A stretch of DNA of 64,000 nucleotides from Limosilactobacillus reuteri (lineage in GTDB: Bacteria > Bacillota > Bacilli > Lactobacillales > Lactobacillaceae), in NCBI RefSeq assembly GCF_013694365.1, contig NZ_CP059275.1, positions 1,860,001-1,924,000 on the forward strand. The letters are read 5' to 3'. Shown here in pieces: positions 16,457-24,751 of this stretch; the stretch's first letter is position 1; every line of letters begins with the position of its first letter. Made by a program: the position numbers and the translations under genes. The notes beneath the pieces are model-generated. The model was not told where the DNA came from, did not search any database, and saw only the letters and a program-made list of their open reading frames with translations.

Positions 16457-17275
16457 ATGGGAAAATACCGTTTTATTGCGATCGATGTTGATGGCACCTT
16501 ACTAGATGATAATGATAAATTCGACGTTAACCGTTTAAATAAAGATATTGAACTATTACAACGACAAAACTATCACTTTATTATTGCAAGTGGGAATAGT
16601 TACGATGCATTGTCAACGATTTTTCAACCGTGCCCACTTGTAACAGAATTTATAGCAGAAAATGGCGGACGACTGATAATAAACGGCAAATCTGTATACG
16701 GCAAGACTCATTCAATTGCGACGTTGCAACAACTTTATGCTTTTATTAAGCATACGTTTCCTAGCCCTGACATCCTATCTTTATCTGGCGAAACACAAAC
16801 AATCCTTGCCGAGCAGTATCGCGATGTTCCAGTCCCTTTTTATCCCCACCACACATATTTTTCTGACCTTCAAAAAATCATTGAGCCAATTTATAACTTA
16901 AACATTGGTTGGGCCAAACGCAAATTATCCCAAACTATTATCCAAGGATATGTAAATCAATTAAATGAGCAGTTTCCAAACTTAATTCAAGCGACTTATA
17001 GTGGAGCTTATGGCATTGATATCCTGCCGGCAGGCGTAAATAAAGCCTTGGGATTAAAAAGACTAGTTGAAAATTACTTGAACGGAACTCTAGATCAAGT
17101 AGTTGCTTTTGGAGATACTTCAAACGATATTGAGATGTTATCAGAAGTTGGTTATGGATATGCAATGAAAAATGCTACTGATGACCTACTAAAAGTTGCT
17201 GATAAAGTTACAAGATACGATAATAATCATACTGGTCTATTATCAGAGATTGAATATCAATTTATTAACCGTTAA
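16457..17275 (+). CDS. Cof-type HAD-superfamily phosphatase
   Basis: A 272-residue HAD hydrolase: DVDGTLLDDN (residues 9-18) holds the nucleophile Asp and acid/base Asp, ASGNSY (near 45) motif II, and AFGDTSNDIEML (near 217) the metal-binding motif IV. The cap between motifs II and III is of the C2B type seen in Cof/YidA proteins, which dephosphorylate sugar phosphates, flavin or pyridoxal phosphates. The substrate is not determined. Confidence 0.9.
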   Translation: MGKYRFIAIDVDGTLLDDNDKFDVNRLNKDIELLQRQNYHFIIASGNSYDALSTIFQPCPLVTEFIAENGGRLIINGKSVYGKTHSIATLQQLYAFIKHTFPSPDILSLSGETQTILAEQYRDVPVPFYPHHTYFSDLQKIIEPIYNLNIGWAKRKLSQTIIQGYVNQLNEQFPNLIQATYSGAYGIDILPAGVNKALGLKRLVENYLNGTLDQVVAFGDTSNDIEMLSEVGYGYAMKNATDDLLKVADKVTRYDNNHTGLLSEIEYQFINR

Positions 17276-17758
17276 ATGACAAATCAAAAAAGTAAGACAG
17301 TATATTTCTGTGCCGGGTGGTTTACTGACAAGCAAAATAAAGCTTATGAGGATGCAATGAATGCAATTAAGGATAACCCTACAGTAGATGTAGAGAATTC
17401 TTATGTGCCATTACAACATCAATATAAAGGATTACGTGTTGATGAACATCCAGAGCTTTTGCAAGATCGCGAATGGAGTACAGCAACTTACAATGGTGAT
17501 CGAGTAGGTGTTTCAACTTCTGATATGCTTTTAGCAGTCTACATTCCTGAAGAAGAAGATGTAGGAATGGGTGTTGAATTAGGAATGGCACGCGCACTAG
17601 GTAAATATATTATGGTAGTGATTCCTGATGAAGACTTTGGTAAACCAATTAATTTAATGAGTTGGGGAATTGCAGATAATTTCATTAAAATGTCGGAACT
17701 TCCTAATTACGATTTTAATAAACCATCTTACAATTTCTACGATGGTGGAGTATATTAA
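17276..17758 (+). CDS. Nucleoside 2-deoxyribosyltransferase
   Basis: A 160-residue protein close in length and sequence pattern to the lactobacillar enzyme that swaps purine and pyrimidine bases between deoxyribonucleosides. FCAGWFTDKQNKAYEDAM (near 11-28) forms the N-terminal nucleotide site, TSDMLLAVYIPEEEDVGMG (near 82-100) contains the catalytic Glu region, and the protein ends YNFYDGGVY, typical of the family's C-terminal active-site contribution. It belongs to nucleoside salvage. Confidence 0.93.
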   Translation: MTNQKSKTVYFCAGWFTDKQNKAYEDAMNAIKDNPTVDVENSYVPLQHQYKGLRVDEHPELLQDREWSTATYNGDRVGVSTSDMLLAVYIPEEEDVGMGVELGMARALGKYIMVVIPDEDFGKPINLMSWGIADNFIKMSELPNYDFNKPSYNFYDGGVY

Positions 17759-17914
17759 ATGAATAAAGAACATGGTCAAGTAACAGGAATTATATGGCGT
17801 GGGCCGGATGACTTAGCTATATACCAACAATTAAAAGAGTATGCAGATAAAAAAGGTATTTCAGTTTCAAAGGCAGCCAAGCAATTAATTAACACAGCTC
17901 TCAGAAAAGATTAA
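17759..17914 (+). CDS. Small ribbon-helix-helix-like protein (51 residues)
   Basis: A 51-residue frame starting MNKEHGQVTGIIWRG and ending in a helix-rich segment (YADKKGISVSKAAKQLIN). The short strand followed by two amphipathic helices resembles CopG/Arc-type ribbon-helix-helix DNA-binding proteins or small antitoxins. No toxin partner is adjacent. Its stop abuts the next start. The functional guess is weak. Confidence 0.5.
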   Translation: MNKEHGQVTGIIWRGPDDLAIYQQLKEYADKKGISVSKAAKQLINTALRKD

Positions 17915-18778
17915 ATGAAAAAATCTTTAAAAATTGCCGGAATTAGTATTGGTAGCCTAATTCTTCTTGCTTTTGGTATTCAGGGTTTCTTACTACGAGG
18001 AACACCTGGACAACCCTTATCACCACAAAATTACCAAGATAAAATAGAGTATTCTTCTGTTCCTACGTTACTTATTCCTGGTTGGGGCGGAAGTACGGTT
18101 ACTTATAATAAGATGATTAAGTACTATCAGCAGAAAAACATTGCACAAAAAGTTTTAATGATCTGGGTTGCCCCTAACAGACGTATCTGGACTGAAGGAG
18201 ACTTTCATGGGCAAAAGAATGCCTTAATTCAAGTTTTATTTGCTTGGAACTATAATGGTACTTACCATCCACAAATCAAGCAACTGACGACTGTTTTGAA
18301 CTATTTGCAGAAACACTACCATATGCAGAAAATTAATGTTGTTGCCCACTCATATGGAGGCACAGAATTCATTCATGCTTATATGGGTTCAAAATATCTT
18401 CAAGATCATATGCGGTTAAATAAAGTAGTCTTTTTAGGGGTACCAGTTGAAGAAAGTCTTAGCGATCAGTTAAAATATCGCTATCATTTAGTTAATAAAT
18501 CGACAGACAAGAATTTTCACCAATTATTTTTAGAGATGAAAAATTGGCAATTAAATTATCCAGTTGAAATTTATAATTTAATGGGTAGTGAAGAAGGCAG
18601 TAAAACAACTGATGGAGCTGTTCCGCATATCCAATCGGAAATGTTAAAATCATTAATTAAAGCTCATCCATCGATTAGGTATCATCAAAAAGTATATCCA
18701 AAAACTACTCATTTTCAATTACATCGCCGCACAAAAATTTTAAACAATATCGCTAACATTTTATGGGGAAGGAATTAA
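17915..18778 (+). CDS. DUF915 family alpha/beta hydrolase
   Basis: A 287-residue protein with an N-terminal signal or anchor (ISIGSLILLAFGIQGFLL, about 10-27), then an alpha/beta-hydrolase domain: LLIPGWGGSTVTYNKM near 52-67 (oxyanion region), VVAHSYGGTEF near 141 (nucleophile Ser), and a C-terminal THFQLHRR with the likely catalytic His. DUF915 proteins are lipase-like and extracytoplasmic; the substrate is unknown. Confidence 0.85.
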   Translation: MKKSLKIAGISIGSLILLAFGIQGFLLRGTPGQPLSPQNYQDKIEYSSVPTLLIPGWGGSTVTYNKMIKYYQQKNIAQKVLMIWVAPNRRIWTEGDFHGQKNALIQVLFAWNYNGTYHPQIKQLTTVLNYLQKHYHMQKINVVAHSYGGTEFIHAYMGSKYLQDHMRLNKVVFLGVPVEESLSDQLKYRYHLVNKSTDKNFHQLFLEMKNWQLNYPVEIYNLMGSEEGSKTTDGAVPHIQSEMLKSLIKAHPSIRYHQKVYPKTTHFQLHRRTKILNNIANILWGRN

Positions 18779-18985
18779 GTGATCATCGAAAATGATGAAG
18801 CTAATGTTCGCTTCCCACTAATTAATGATGGACAGATCAATATTGACGTAATGGAATTGATCCATCATGATGAACAGTGGGTATTTGAACAAATCCATAA
18901 AGCAGGATATGGCAGTGTTGATGATATCTATCTTGGCGAATATATTAATGGCAAATTAACTTTAATACCATATCCAAAAGCTTAA
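18779..18985 (+). pseudogene. DUF421 (YetF-like) protein, C-terminal part
   Basis: A GTG-started 68-codon frame reading ANVRFPLINDGQINIDVMEL and ending GKLTLIPYPKA. This is the second half of the cytosolic domain of DUF421/YetF membrane proteins, which normally follows the transmembrane half in one chain. Here it is a separate frame and stands before the N-terminal half (18986). That order is impossible for one broken + strand gene, but is explained if the gene was natively on the other strand and its pieces were flipped separately. Confidence 0.7.
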
Positions 18986-19405
18986 ATGGATACCTATTCG
19001 TTAATCATTATAAAGTTTGTTCTTGGTATGCTATGTTTGATTCTTCAGATTAATTTATTGGGAAAAGGGAATCTTGCGCCAACTTCTGCCATTGATCAAG
19101 TCCAAAATTATGTTTTAGGTGGGATTATTGGCGGAATTATCTACAATAGTGATATTTCTGTCCTTGAGTTTATAATGGTACTCTTGATTTGGACATTAAT
19201 TGTATTTATTGTAAAGTTTGCAAAGGATCATAATATTTGGGTAAGAAGAATCATTGATGGACGACCACAAATATTAATTCAGAATGGCAAAGTATTAGTA
19301 GAGAATTGTATGCGTGCAGGAATTAGTGCTAATGACCTTATGTTTCGTCTTCGTGGTCATGGGATTTATGAAGTTGCTAAAGTCAAGAGAGGAATTTTAG
19401 AATAA
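18986..19405 (+). pseudogene. DUF421 (YetF-like) membrane protein, N-terminal part
   Basis: A 139-residue frame with two or three membrane helices (residues about 7-22, 44-52 and 58-76), then the start of the DUF421 cytosolic domain (RPQILIQNGKVLVENCMRAG, SANDLMFRLRGHGIYEV). Family members are about 200-230 residues, so it is cut short; the missing end is encoded at 18779-18985. The break is probably a frameshift or nonsense mutation. In lactobacilli the DUF421 gene usually pairs with a DUF3290 gene, which is also present and broken. Confidence 0.75.
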
Positions 19406-19606
19406 ATGATTCCCTTTATTAAGGCAGTCGCTCGGGACCATAATGTTTCTCCGCAAAAAGTAGTTGTTAACTCCACAACTTTAACGGATGGGATTCTTGT
19501 CCGAATTGAAGATCGTGATTACCGTGTCAATTTAAGTCAAACAGGGGATAATTATACCCTTACACGAGCATATGTTGTTAATCATCAGGTTAATTTAATG
19601 AAGTAG
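19406..19606 (+). pseudogene. DUF3290 family protein, C-terminal part
   Basis: A 66-residue frame (FIKAVARDHNVSPQKVVVN, TTLTDGILVRIEDRDYRVNL, YTLTRAYVVNHQV) matching the soluble C-terminal domain of DUF3290 proteins. The expected membrane-anchored N-terminal half is the next frame (19607), again in inverted order. The gene appears split in the same way as its DUF421 partner. Confidence 0.65.
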
Positions 19607-19783
19607 ATGAAAAAAGGGGTTGCTATTATCATTTTTGCACTCTTGATTGCAGTAATGACACTTTTATATTTACGACATCGTCTTATTACCCGTTATCGTG
19701 ATCTAGGAATAATTTTCTTTTTACTATTGTTGCTTTTTATTGGCTCTCAAGTTACCGATATGGAAAAAAGTACCACACAGTAA
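19607..19783 (+). pseudogene. DUF3290 family protein, N-terminal membrane part
   Basis: A 58-residue frame with two membrane helices (VAIIIFALLIAVMTLLYL and LGIIFFLLLLLFIGSQV) separated by RHRLITRYRD, the usual N-terminal anchor of DUF3290 proteins. It ends TDMEKSTTQ before a stop, and the matching soluble half is 19406-19606. Alternatively it is a functional small membrane protein, but the adjacent complementary half argues for a broken gene. Confidence 0.6.
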
Positions 19784-20053
19784 ATGATCTTAAAATTAGT
19801 ATTAAAACTTGGATGGATCTTGTTAGGGAGTATTTTATTCGTCGGTGGTATAATTGGGATGCTTCTCCCTGTTATTCCCCAGGTTCCATTCTTCCTCCTC
19901 ACAATATGGTGTATTACTAAAATTTCACCACGTTTTCACAACTGGCTCCTTAGTAATCCACTCTACATAAAATATGCAAAACCCTTGGTAAATCGGCTTG
20001 AAAATTTGAAACACAATCCGAAACAAAGGGCACAAAAAATTAATAATAAATAA
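19784..20053 (+). CDS. DUF454 (YbaN-like) small membrane protein
   Basis: An 89-residue protein with one or two hydrophobic segments: KLGWILLGSILFVGGIIGML, then LPVIPQVPFFLLTIWCITK, and the conserved tail RFHNWLLSNPLYIKYAKPLV. The GxxLPxxPxxPF and W(L) features match DUF454/YbaN inner-membrane proteins, whose role is unknown. It is shorter than the enterobacterial version (about 125 residues). Confidence 0.8.
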   Translation: MILKLVLKLGWILLGSILFVGGIIGMLLPVIPQVPFFLLTIWCITKISPRFHNWLLSNPLYIKYAKPLVNRLENLKHNPKQRAQKINNK

Positions 20054-22375
20054 ATGACAGATTTAGATCTAAAAAAGATTCATATTGTTTTTAATGGTCA
20101 GGATACTCCACCATTAAAGATTAGCCAGCTTTTTGATGCTAATAAGTTCAATCGTTTAACAGCAGTTACTGGTAACGTGACTGCCGACTTTATTAATCAG
20201 TATCTAAGTCGATTCATTAAAGTCGAAGTTGCACTGAGCAGCCCTGAAAATTATGAAGCTAAAACTGGTGATGAAGTGATCACTAAGGTAGCTTTAACCA
20301 ATGCATTGCTATCTGCTGCTAATAAAAAGCCTGCTAAAGTCTTTGAAGCATTAACTAGCGACAATCAAGCAAACGTATTGAACAATCTTTTTCAAGTTGC
20401 AATTGCACCAACTCAGGCTATCCATTCACGTTTTTACCTCCTAAGTAATTCCGAGACCCATGATACTCGTGTGATTTTGGGAAGTCTTAACTTGGACAGT
20501 GCTTCATTTGATAAAGAGCGTAACCAATATGAAGAAATATTAGTCTTTGATGATGACATTCGGCTATTTCAAAATCTTGATAACCACTATAAGAATGATA
20601 TCAAGCCAGTATTACGACCATTTTTTACTGAAAATCTTTTAAATGCAGCACAAAATCAAATTGATGAGAGCTTGAAAGATACTAAAGGAACTAAGAATGC
20701 GGTTGTAATTCTTGATAATGAAGTTACCGATCAAATCGCAGCGGCAGATATGACCGACTTGATTAGTCATGACGTTCAAAAACAAATTGATGAAAATAAA
20801 ATTCCCGCAATGATTACTAAGTCGATGCGAGATATTACGACTAACCGCTCTCAAGATAAAGAAGAAGCAGAACGACAAATTCAACAACACGATACAATTT
20901 ACACTTTGCAAAAAACAGCTGTATCGCCACGAGCAGCTAAGCCAAAATTGAAATCGCGCGAAAAGATTTTTAAACAAGTTCAGGATGCTTTGATTAGCGG
21001 TATGACACCACAACAACGGTCAGCAGAGAAGAAGTATACAACGTTCTTATATGATCGTCCGATGGAAAGAAATCTGGTTAACAATAATAGTGGCCTGTAC
21101 GTACCGAATGATACAGGCACGCACCCAATTCAATTTGGAAAGATTGCGACTATTAGTCAAATTCGTGATGGCTTAAAGAGTATTGATGCGGTATTAAAAG
21201 GGTATCAGCAATACGTTGTTGACTACAATGATGATTATGGCAAGCGATTCTATGAAGCTATTTTATATAGTTTTACGGCACCATTTTTATGGGAAATTCG
21301 TGCGAAAGCTAGTTTGAATCCTGAAGATGGGAATGATATTCCTAACTTCTTGATTCTAGGAGCAACTGCTGGTTCTGGAAAGTCAACCCTATTACGGATT
21401 ATTAATCAATTGACATGGAACACTGATCGGTCATTAATTGATTTTGGGACTATCTATCCTACAGATACACCGCAGAAAAAAGCAAAAACTGTTGATGCAA
21501 TTGAGCACTACATGAAGCTTGGAAGTTCATACCCCGTTTTAATGGATGAGATTGAACCATACTTCTTCCAACAAGATCAATATAGTCGACACTTAGTTGT
21601 TGATACGATGAATGAATTGGTTAACAATCCACATGCAATTGCGCCATTAATCGGAACAACTAACTATGATTCTGGTTTTACTATGCTACGTGAAACTGCA
21701 CGGCGAACTTATTATCTCCAAATTGATAAGGTTATCGATGACCAGCAAAAAGGTGAAGCCAATAAATATATCTATAATGTACGACAAACCTTAAATAATA
21801 CGCTGTTTAAGGACTTTGTAATGCGGATGGCAAGCTTACTAGAGGACGATGAAACGCCATGGCGCGCATTCGATGAAAAGACTGGTAAACTTGACTTCTT
21901 AGCAAATACCCGTAAGATTTTCCGCGATTACTATCAAATGGCGGATATGGAAGTACCTCCTTACTTTGCGGATGAAATCTGTGATGACTTTAAGGAAAGT
22001 TCGCGTAACCGGTGGGCTAAACTTTACCTAACACAGGAAGAAGACTTTAAATATCGGCAACAAGATCATAGCTTGTTATTTGATATCTCGAAGCTTAATA
22101 CTTTCAATGGTTTTACTGCCGATAGTATTGAAAAGTACCGGAATGCACTGCCAATTGAACTCTGTGTGGATGGTATCAATGGCAAGCGTGGCAAATTTGT
22201 GGAAATTAAAGCTGATGAATTCTTTAAATGGATTGGTGAACGCAACCCATATGCTGAAGATAGTGCGGGAAACGAAGCAAATGAGGAAACGTTAACTACG
22301 AATACAGCTGAAAAAGTTACAGAATCGCCTGTTAAAGAACAAAAGAAGGGATTCTGGGCACGATTATTTGGCTAA
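20054..22375 (+). CDS. Phospholipase D-like domain fused to a P-loop ATPase
   Basis: This 773-residue protein has an N-terminal PLD-nuclease-like region (residues about 20-190: AVTGNVTADFINQYL, HSRFYLLSN, VILGSLNLDSASF, NQYEEILVFDDD). The HxK motif reads HSR, so the catalytic Lys may be replaced by Arg. A linker (about 200-330) leads to an AAA-like ATPase: Walker A GATAGSGKST near 434-443 and Walker B YPVLMDEIEPYF near 491-502, with ARRTYYL as a possible arginine finger. The C-terminus ends KKGFWARLFG. DNA-directed cleavage or repair, or phage defence, is possible but unproven. It is followed by IS debris. Confidence 0.75.
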   Translation: MTDLDLKKIHIVFNGQDTPPLKISQLFDANKFNRLTAVTGNVTADFINQYLSRFIKVEVALSSPENYEAKTGDEVITKVALTNALLSAANKKPAKVFEALTSDNQANVLNNLFQVAIAPTQAIHSRFYLLSNSETHDTRVILGSLNLDSASFDKERNQYEEILVFDDDIRLFQNLDNHYKNDIKPVLRPFFTENLLNAAQNQIDESLKDTKGTKNAVVILDNEVTDQIAAADMTDLISHDVQKQIDENKIPAMITKSMRDITTNRSQDKEEAERQIQQHDTIYTLQKTAVSPRAAKPKLKSREKIFKQVQDALISGMTPQQRSAEKKYTTFLYDRPMERNLVNNNSGLYVPNDTGTHPIQFGKIATISQIRDGLKSIDAVLKGYQQYVVDYNDDYGKRFYEAILYSFTAPFLWEIRAKASLNPEDGNDIPNFLILGATAGSGKSTLLRIINQLTWNTDRSLIDFGTIYPTDTPQKKAKTVDAIEHYMKLGSSYPVLMDEIEPYFFQQDQYSRHLVVDTMNELVNNPHAIAPLIGTTNYDSGFTMLRETARRTYYLQIDKVIDDQQKGEANKYIYNVRQTLNNTLFKDFVMRMASLLEDDETPWRAFDEKTGKLDFLANTRKIFRDYYQMADMEVPPYFADEICDDFKESSRNRWAKLYLTQEEDFKYRQQDHSLLFDISKLNTFNGFTADSIEKYRNALPIELCVDGINGKRGKFVEIKADEFFKWIGERNPYAEDSAGNEANEETLTTNTAEKVTESPVKEQKKGFWARLFG

Positions 22376-22380
22376 AAATA

Positions 22381-22507
22381 TGTATCTGTCAAGTTTTCAT
22401 AGGTAGCCTTTAAATATACAGTTTTAGTGGGTTAGTGCCTTAAAAAGTTGTCCCATTGGTCTACTTGTGGCCGTGTTAATCGGAATTATTCCTTGTACTG
22501 CTCCAAT
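22381..22507 (-). mobile_element. ISLre2-like insertion sequence, right end with transposase C-terminus
   Basis: TGTCAAGTTTTCATAGG (22387-22403) matches the left-end repeat TGTAAGATTTTCATAGG at 14 of 17 positions, so it is the other terminal inverted repeat of the same element. Inward, the minus strand encodes SIGAVQGIIPINTATSRPMG and on to a stop at 22424-22426, the end of a transposase. The piece stops at 22507, where a left-end fragment begins. Read together they look like a small internally deleted element, but this is more likely two contig ends joined. Confidence 0.6.
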
Positions 22508-22634
22508 GCTTAGTATTCGACACACTAAAGGCTACTGGTCTTTTCTTTTTTTGTAAATAAGTAAATTGGTCTACAAAAAAGATTTCCACGACCAGATGAA
22601 TTATTCATCCAACCTATGAAAATCTTACACTAAC
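22508..22634 (-). repeat. ISLre2-like left-end block, 127 bp (copy 2)
   Basis: This 127-bp block (GCTTAGTATTCGACACAC to AAAATCTTACACTAAC) is identical to 32841-32967 and is the reverse complement of 13221-13346 apart from one base in an A/T run (7 versus 6). It ends 2 bp before the thiolase ATG. The identical length of the exact copies suggests fixed-length contig overlaps at an IS. Confidence 0.8.
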
Positions 22635-22636
22635 GC

Positions 22637-23815
22637 ATGGAGAAGGTTTACATTGTTGCTGCTCAGCGAACACCAATCGGTAAGTTTAACGGTCAGTTAG
22701 CTTCAAAGTCTGCAGTTGAATTAGGAGCGATTGCAATTAAAGCGGCTGTTGAAAAGGCAAAGCTCAGCGGAAACGATATTGACCAAGTATTAATGGGGAA
22801 TGTTATTCAAGCAGGAACGGGACAAAATCCAGCTCGTCAAGCATCAATGGCCGCTGGCTTAGGTGAGCAGGTTCCGGCAATAACGATTAATGACGTCTGT
22901 GCGTCGGGAATGTCCAGTGTTAACCTGGCAGCAAGTTTAATTCGTGCAGGACAGGCTAATGTAATTGTTGCTGGGGGGATGGAAAGTATGTCCCAAGCCC
23001 CATATGTTCTTCCTAAAGCACGGAATGGTTATCGGTTTGGGAATGGAACCTTACTTGATGCAATGCAAAGTGATGCTTTAAATGACGTTTATGGCGGTTA
23101 TCCAATGGGAATTACTGCTGAAAATATCAATGATAAGTATCAGATTACTCGTCGCCAGCAAGACGAATTTGCTTTGTTGAGCCATCAACGTGCAGTAAAA
23201 GCTCAAAAAGCAGGCTATTTCGATTCAGAAATTGTGCCCGTTGAAGTTAAGCAGAAACGAACCACTGTAACTGTAAAGGTTGACGAAGCACCACGACCAG
23301 ATACTTCCCTAGTGGCTTTAGCAAAATTAAAACCAGCTTTTAAATCTGACGGAAGTGTGACTGCAGGAAATGCCTCGGGAATTAATGATGGGGGAGCTGC
23401 TTTGGTTCTTGCTTCTGAAAGTGCAGTCAATCAATTAGGATTAACTCCATTGGCTGAGTGGCAAGGATCTACAGTTGTTGGTCTTGATCCAGCATTGATG
23501 GGTCTGGGACCATATTATGCAATCAATAAGCTCTTAAAAAATCAGCAGATGGCGGCGGATGACGTGGATACTTACGAAATTAATGAAGCGTTTGCGACCC
23601 AAGCCCTTGTCTGTCAGGACTTGCTTCATCTTGATCCTAGTGCTGTCAATCCTTGGGGTGGAGCAATTGCGTTAGGCCATCCAGTTGGGTGTTCAGGCGC
23701 GCGAATTATCGTCACGATGATTAATGAAATGCATTGGGATAATCATGAACTCGGCATTGCTTCGCTGTGTGTCGGGGGCGGAATGGGTGAAGCGGTTCTG
23801 CTTAAGAAAATTTAG
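22637..23815 (+). CDS. Acetyl-CoA C-acetyltransferase (thiolase)
   Basis: A 392-residue thiolase. [18 protein letters not shown] near residue 86-103 contains the acyl-accepting Cys, [12 protein letters not shown] near 343 the His, and [12 protein letters not shown] near the end the second Cys. It condenses two acetyl-CoA to acetoacetyl-CoA, the first step of the mevalonate pathway used by lactobacilli for isoprenoids. The start follows directly on an IS end, so the native promoter is not visible. Confidence 0.93.
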   Translation: MEKVYIVAAQRTPIGKFNGQLASKSAVELGAIAIKAAVEKAKLSGNDIDQVLMGNVIQAGTGQNPARQASMAAGLGEQVPAITINDVCASGMSSVNLAASLIRAGQANVIVAGGMESMSQAPYVLPKARNGYRFGNGTLLDAMQSDALNDVYGGYPMGITAENINDKYQITRRQQDEFALLSHQRAVKAQKAGYFDSEIVPVEVKQKRTTVTVKVDEAPRPDTSLVALAKLKPAFKSDGSVTAGNASGINDGGAALVLASESAVNQLGLTPLAEWQGSTVVGLDPALMGLGPYYAINKLLKNQQMAADDVDTYEINEAFATQALVCQDLLHLDPSAVNPWGGAIALGHPVGCSGARIIVTMINEMHWDNHELGIASLCVGGGMGEAVLLKKI

Positions 23816-24751
23816 TTGGCGACAATTAAGGATATTGCACAGAAAGCAGGGGTATCGGTTTCGACTGCTTCTCGAGCTTTAAACCATAATCCACGAATTA
23901 GTGAAAAAACACGACAACAAATAGCGACGATTGCTAAAGAGATGGGATATCAACCAAATTACAATGCACAGAACTTAACACGGGGCGAGTCAAACATGGT
24001 CGGAATTATTTTTCCAGTAACCAGTGATACTGCGCCTGCCAATCCGTTTCATATTGACTTATTACGGGGAATTAGCATGGCATTAAAGCCGATTCACTAT
24101 GAAATGGTTGTGGCAATTGCGCCAACTACGACCGACCTTTTGCAAAGCGTAAAATCGATGGTCGAACAGTCCAAGGTGCATAACTTTTTAGTACTTTATA
24201 CGGTTAAAGATGACCCCATTACTAATTACCTGCGCCAAAATAACCTTAATTTTGTGGTAATCGGTCATCCAGACAAGGCCCAAGATCGCTTTGTCGACAA
24301 TGATAACGTAGCGGCAGGGCAAGCGGCGACTGATTATCTGATGGATCATCAGGAGGCTAGTCACCCCGTCTTTCTTCAATCTGCAAGTAATTGGGTATTT
24401 GAACAGGATAGGCATCAAGGTTATGAGCAGAGTATGCAAAATCATCACCTTCCTGCTCTTAGCTGGCGATATTCACCAACGGGGACCGCAGTTAAAGATT
24501 TTATTAAACAACATCCGCAAATCGATTCAATTGTTTGTGTTGATGACTTGTTGCTGGTACGATTAATACGGCAACTACAAGAATTTAATTTACCAACTAT
24601 TTGTTTTAACAATAGTCGGTTGATGGGGATGTTAATTAATCAAGAAGAGAAGGTTGACTTACAACCCCGCAAATTGGGTCAACAAGCTGTTGAATTACTT
24701 TTTAATCCAGAAGAGCAATTCCGAATCGTTGATTTTAAAATAAATAGTTGA
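23816..24751 (+). CDS. LacI/GalR family transcriptional regulator
   Basis: A 311-residue TTG-started regulator. TIKDIAQKAGVSVSTASRAL is the LacI-type helix-turn-helix followed by the hinge helix (NLTRGESNMVGIIFP). The remainder is a periplasmic-binding-protein-like sugar-sensing domain, with DLQPRKLGQQAVELLFNPEE near the end. It resembles maltose/alpha-glucoside regulators; the window contains a GH31 alpha-glucosidase far away, but no link can be shown. No operator is visible because the spacer is missing. Confidence 0.88.
   Translation: MATIKDIAQKAGVSVSTASRALNHNPRISEKTRQQIATIAKEMGYQPNYNAQNLTRGESNMVGIIFPVTSDTAPANPFHIDLLRGISMALKPIHYEMVVAIAPTTTDLLQSVKSMVEQSKVHNFLVLYTVKDDPITNYLRQNNLNFVVIGHPDKAQDRFVDNDNVAAGQAATDYLMDHQEASHPVFLQSASNWVFEQDRHQGYEQSMQNHHLPALSWRYSPTGTAVKDFIKQHPQIDSIVCVDDLLLVRLIRQLQEFNLPTICFNNSRLMGMLINQEEKVDLQPRKLGQQAVELLFNPEEQFRIVDFKINS

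Noticed and set aside
22381..22634. A complete 250-bp MITE made from the two IS ends.
   Set aside because: It has both inverted repeats, but the inner joint falls exactly where the 127-bp repeat starts, so a contig join is the simpler explanation.
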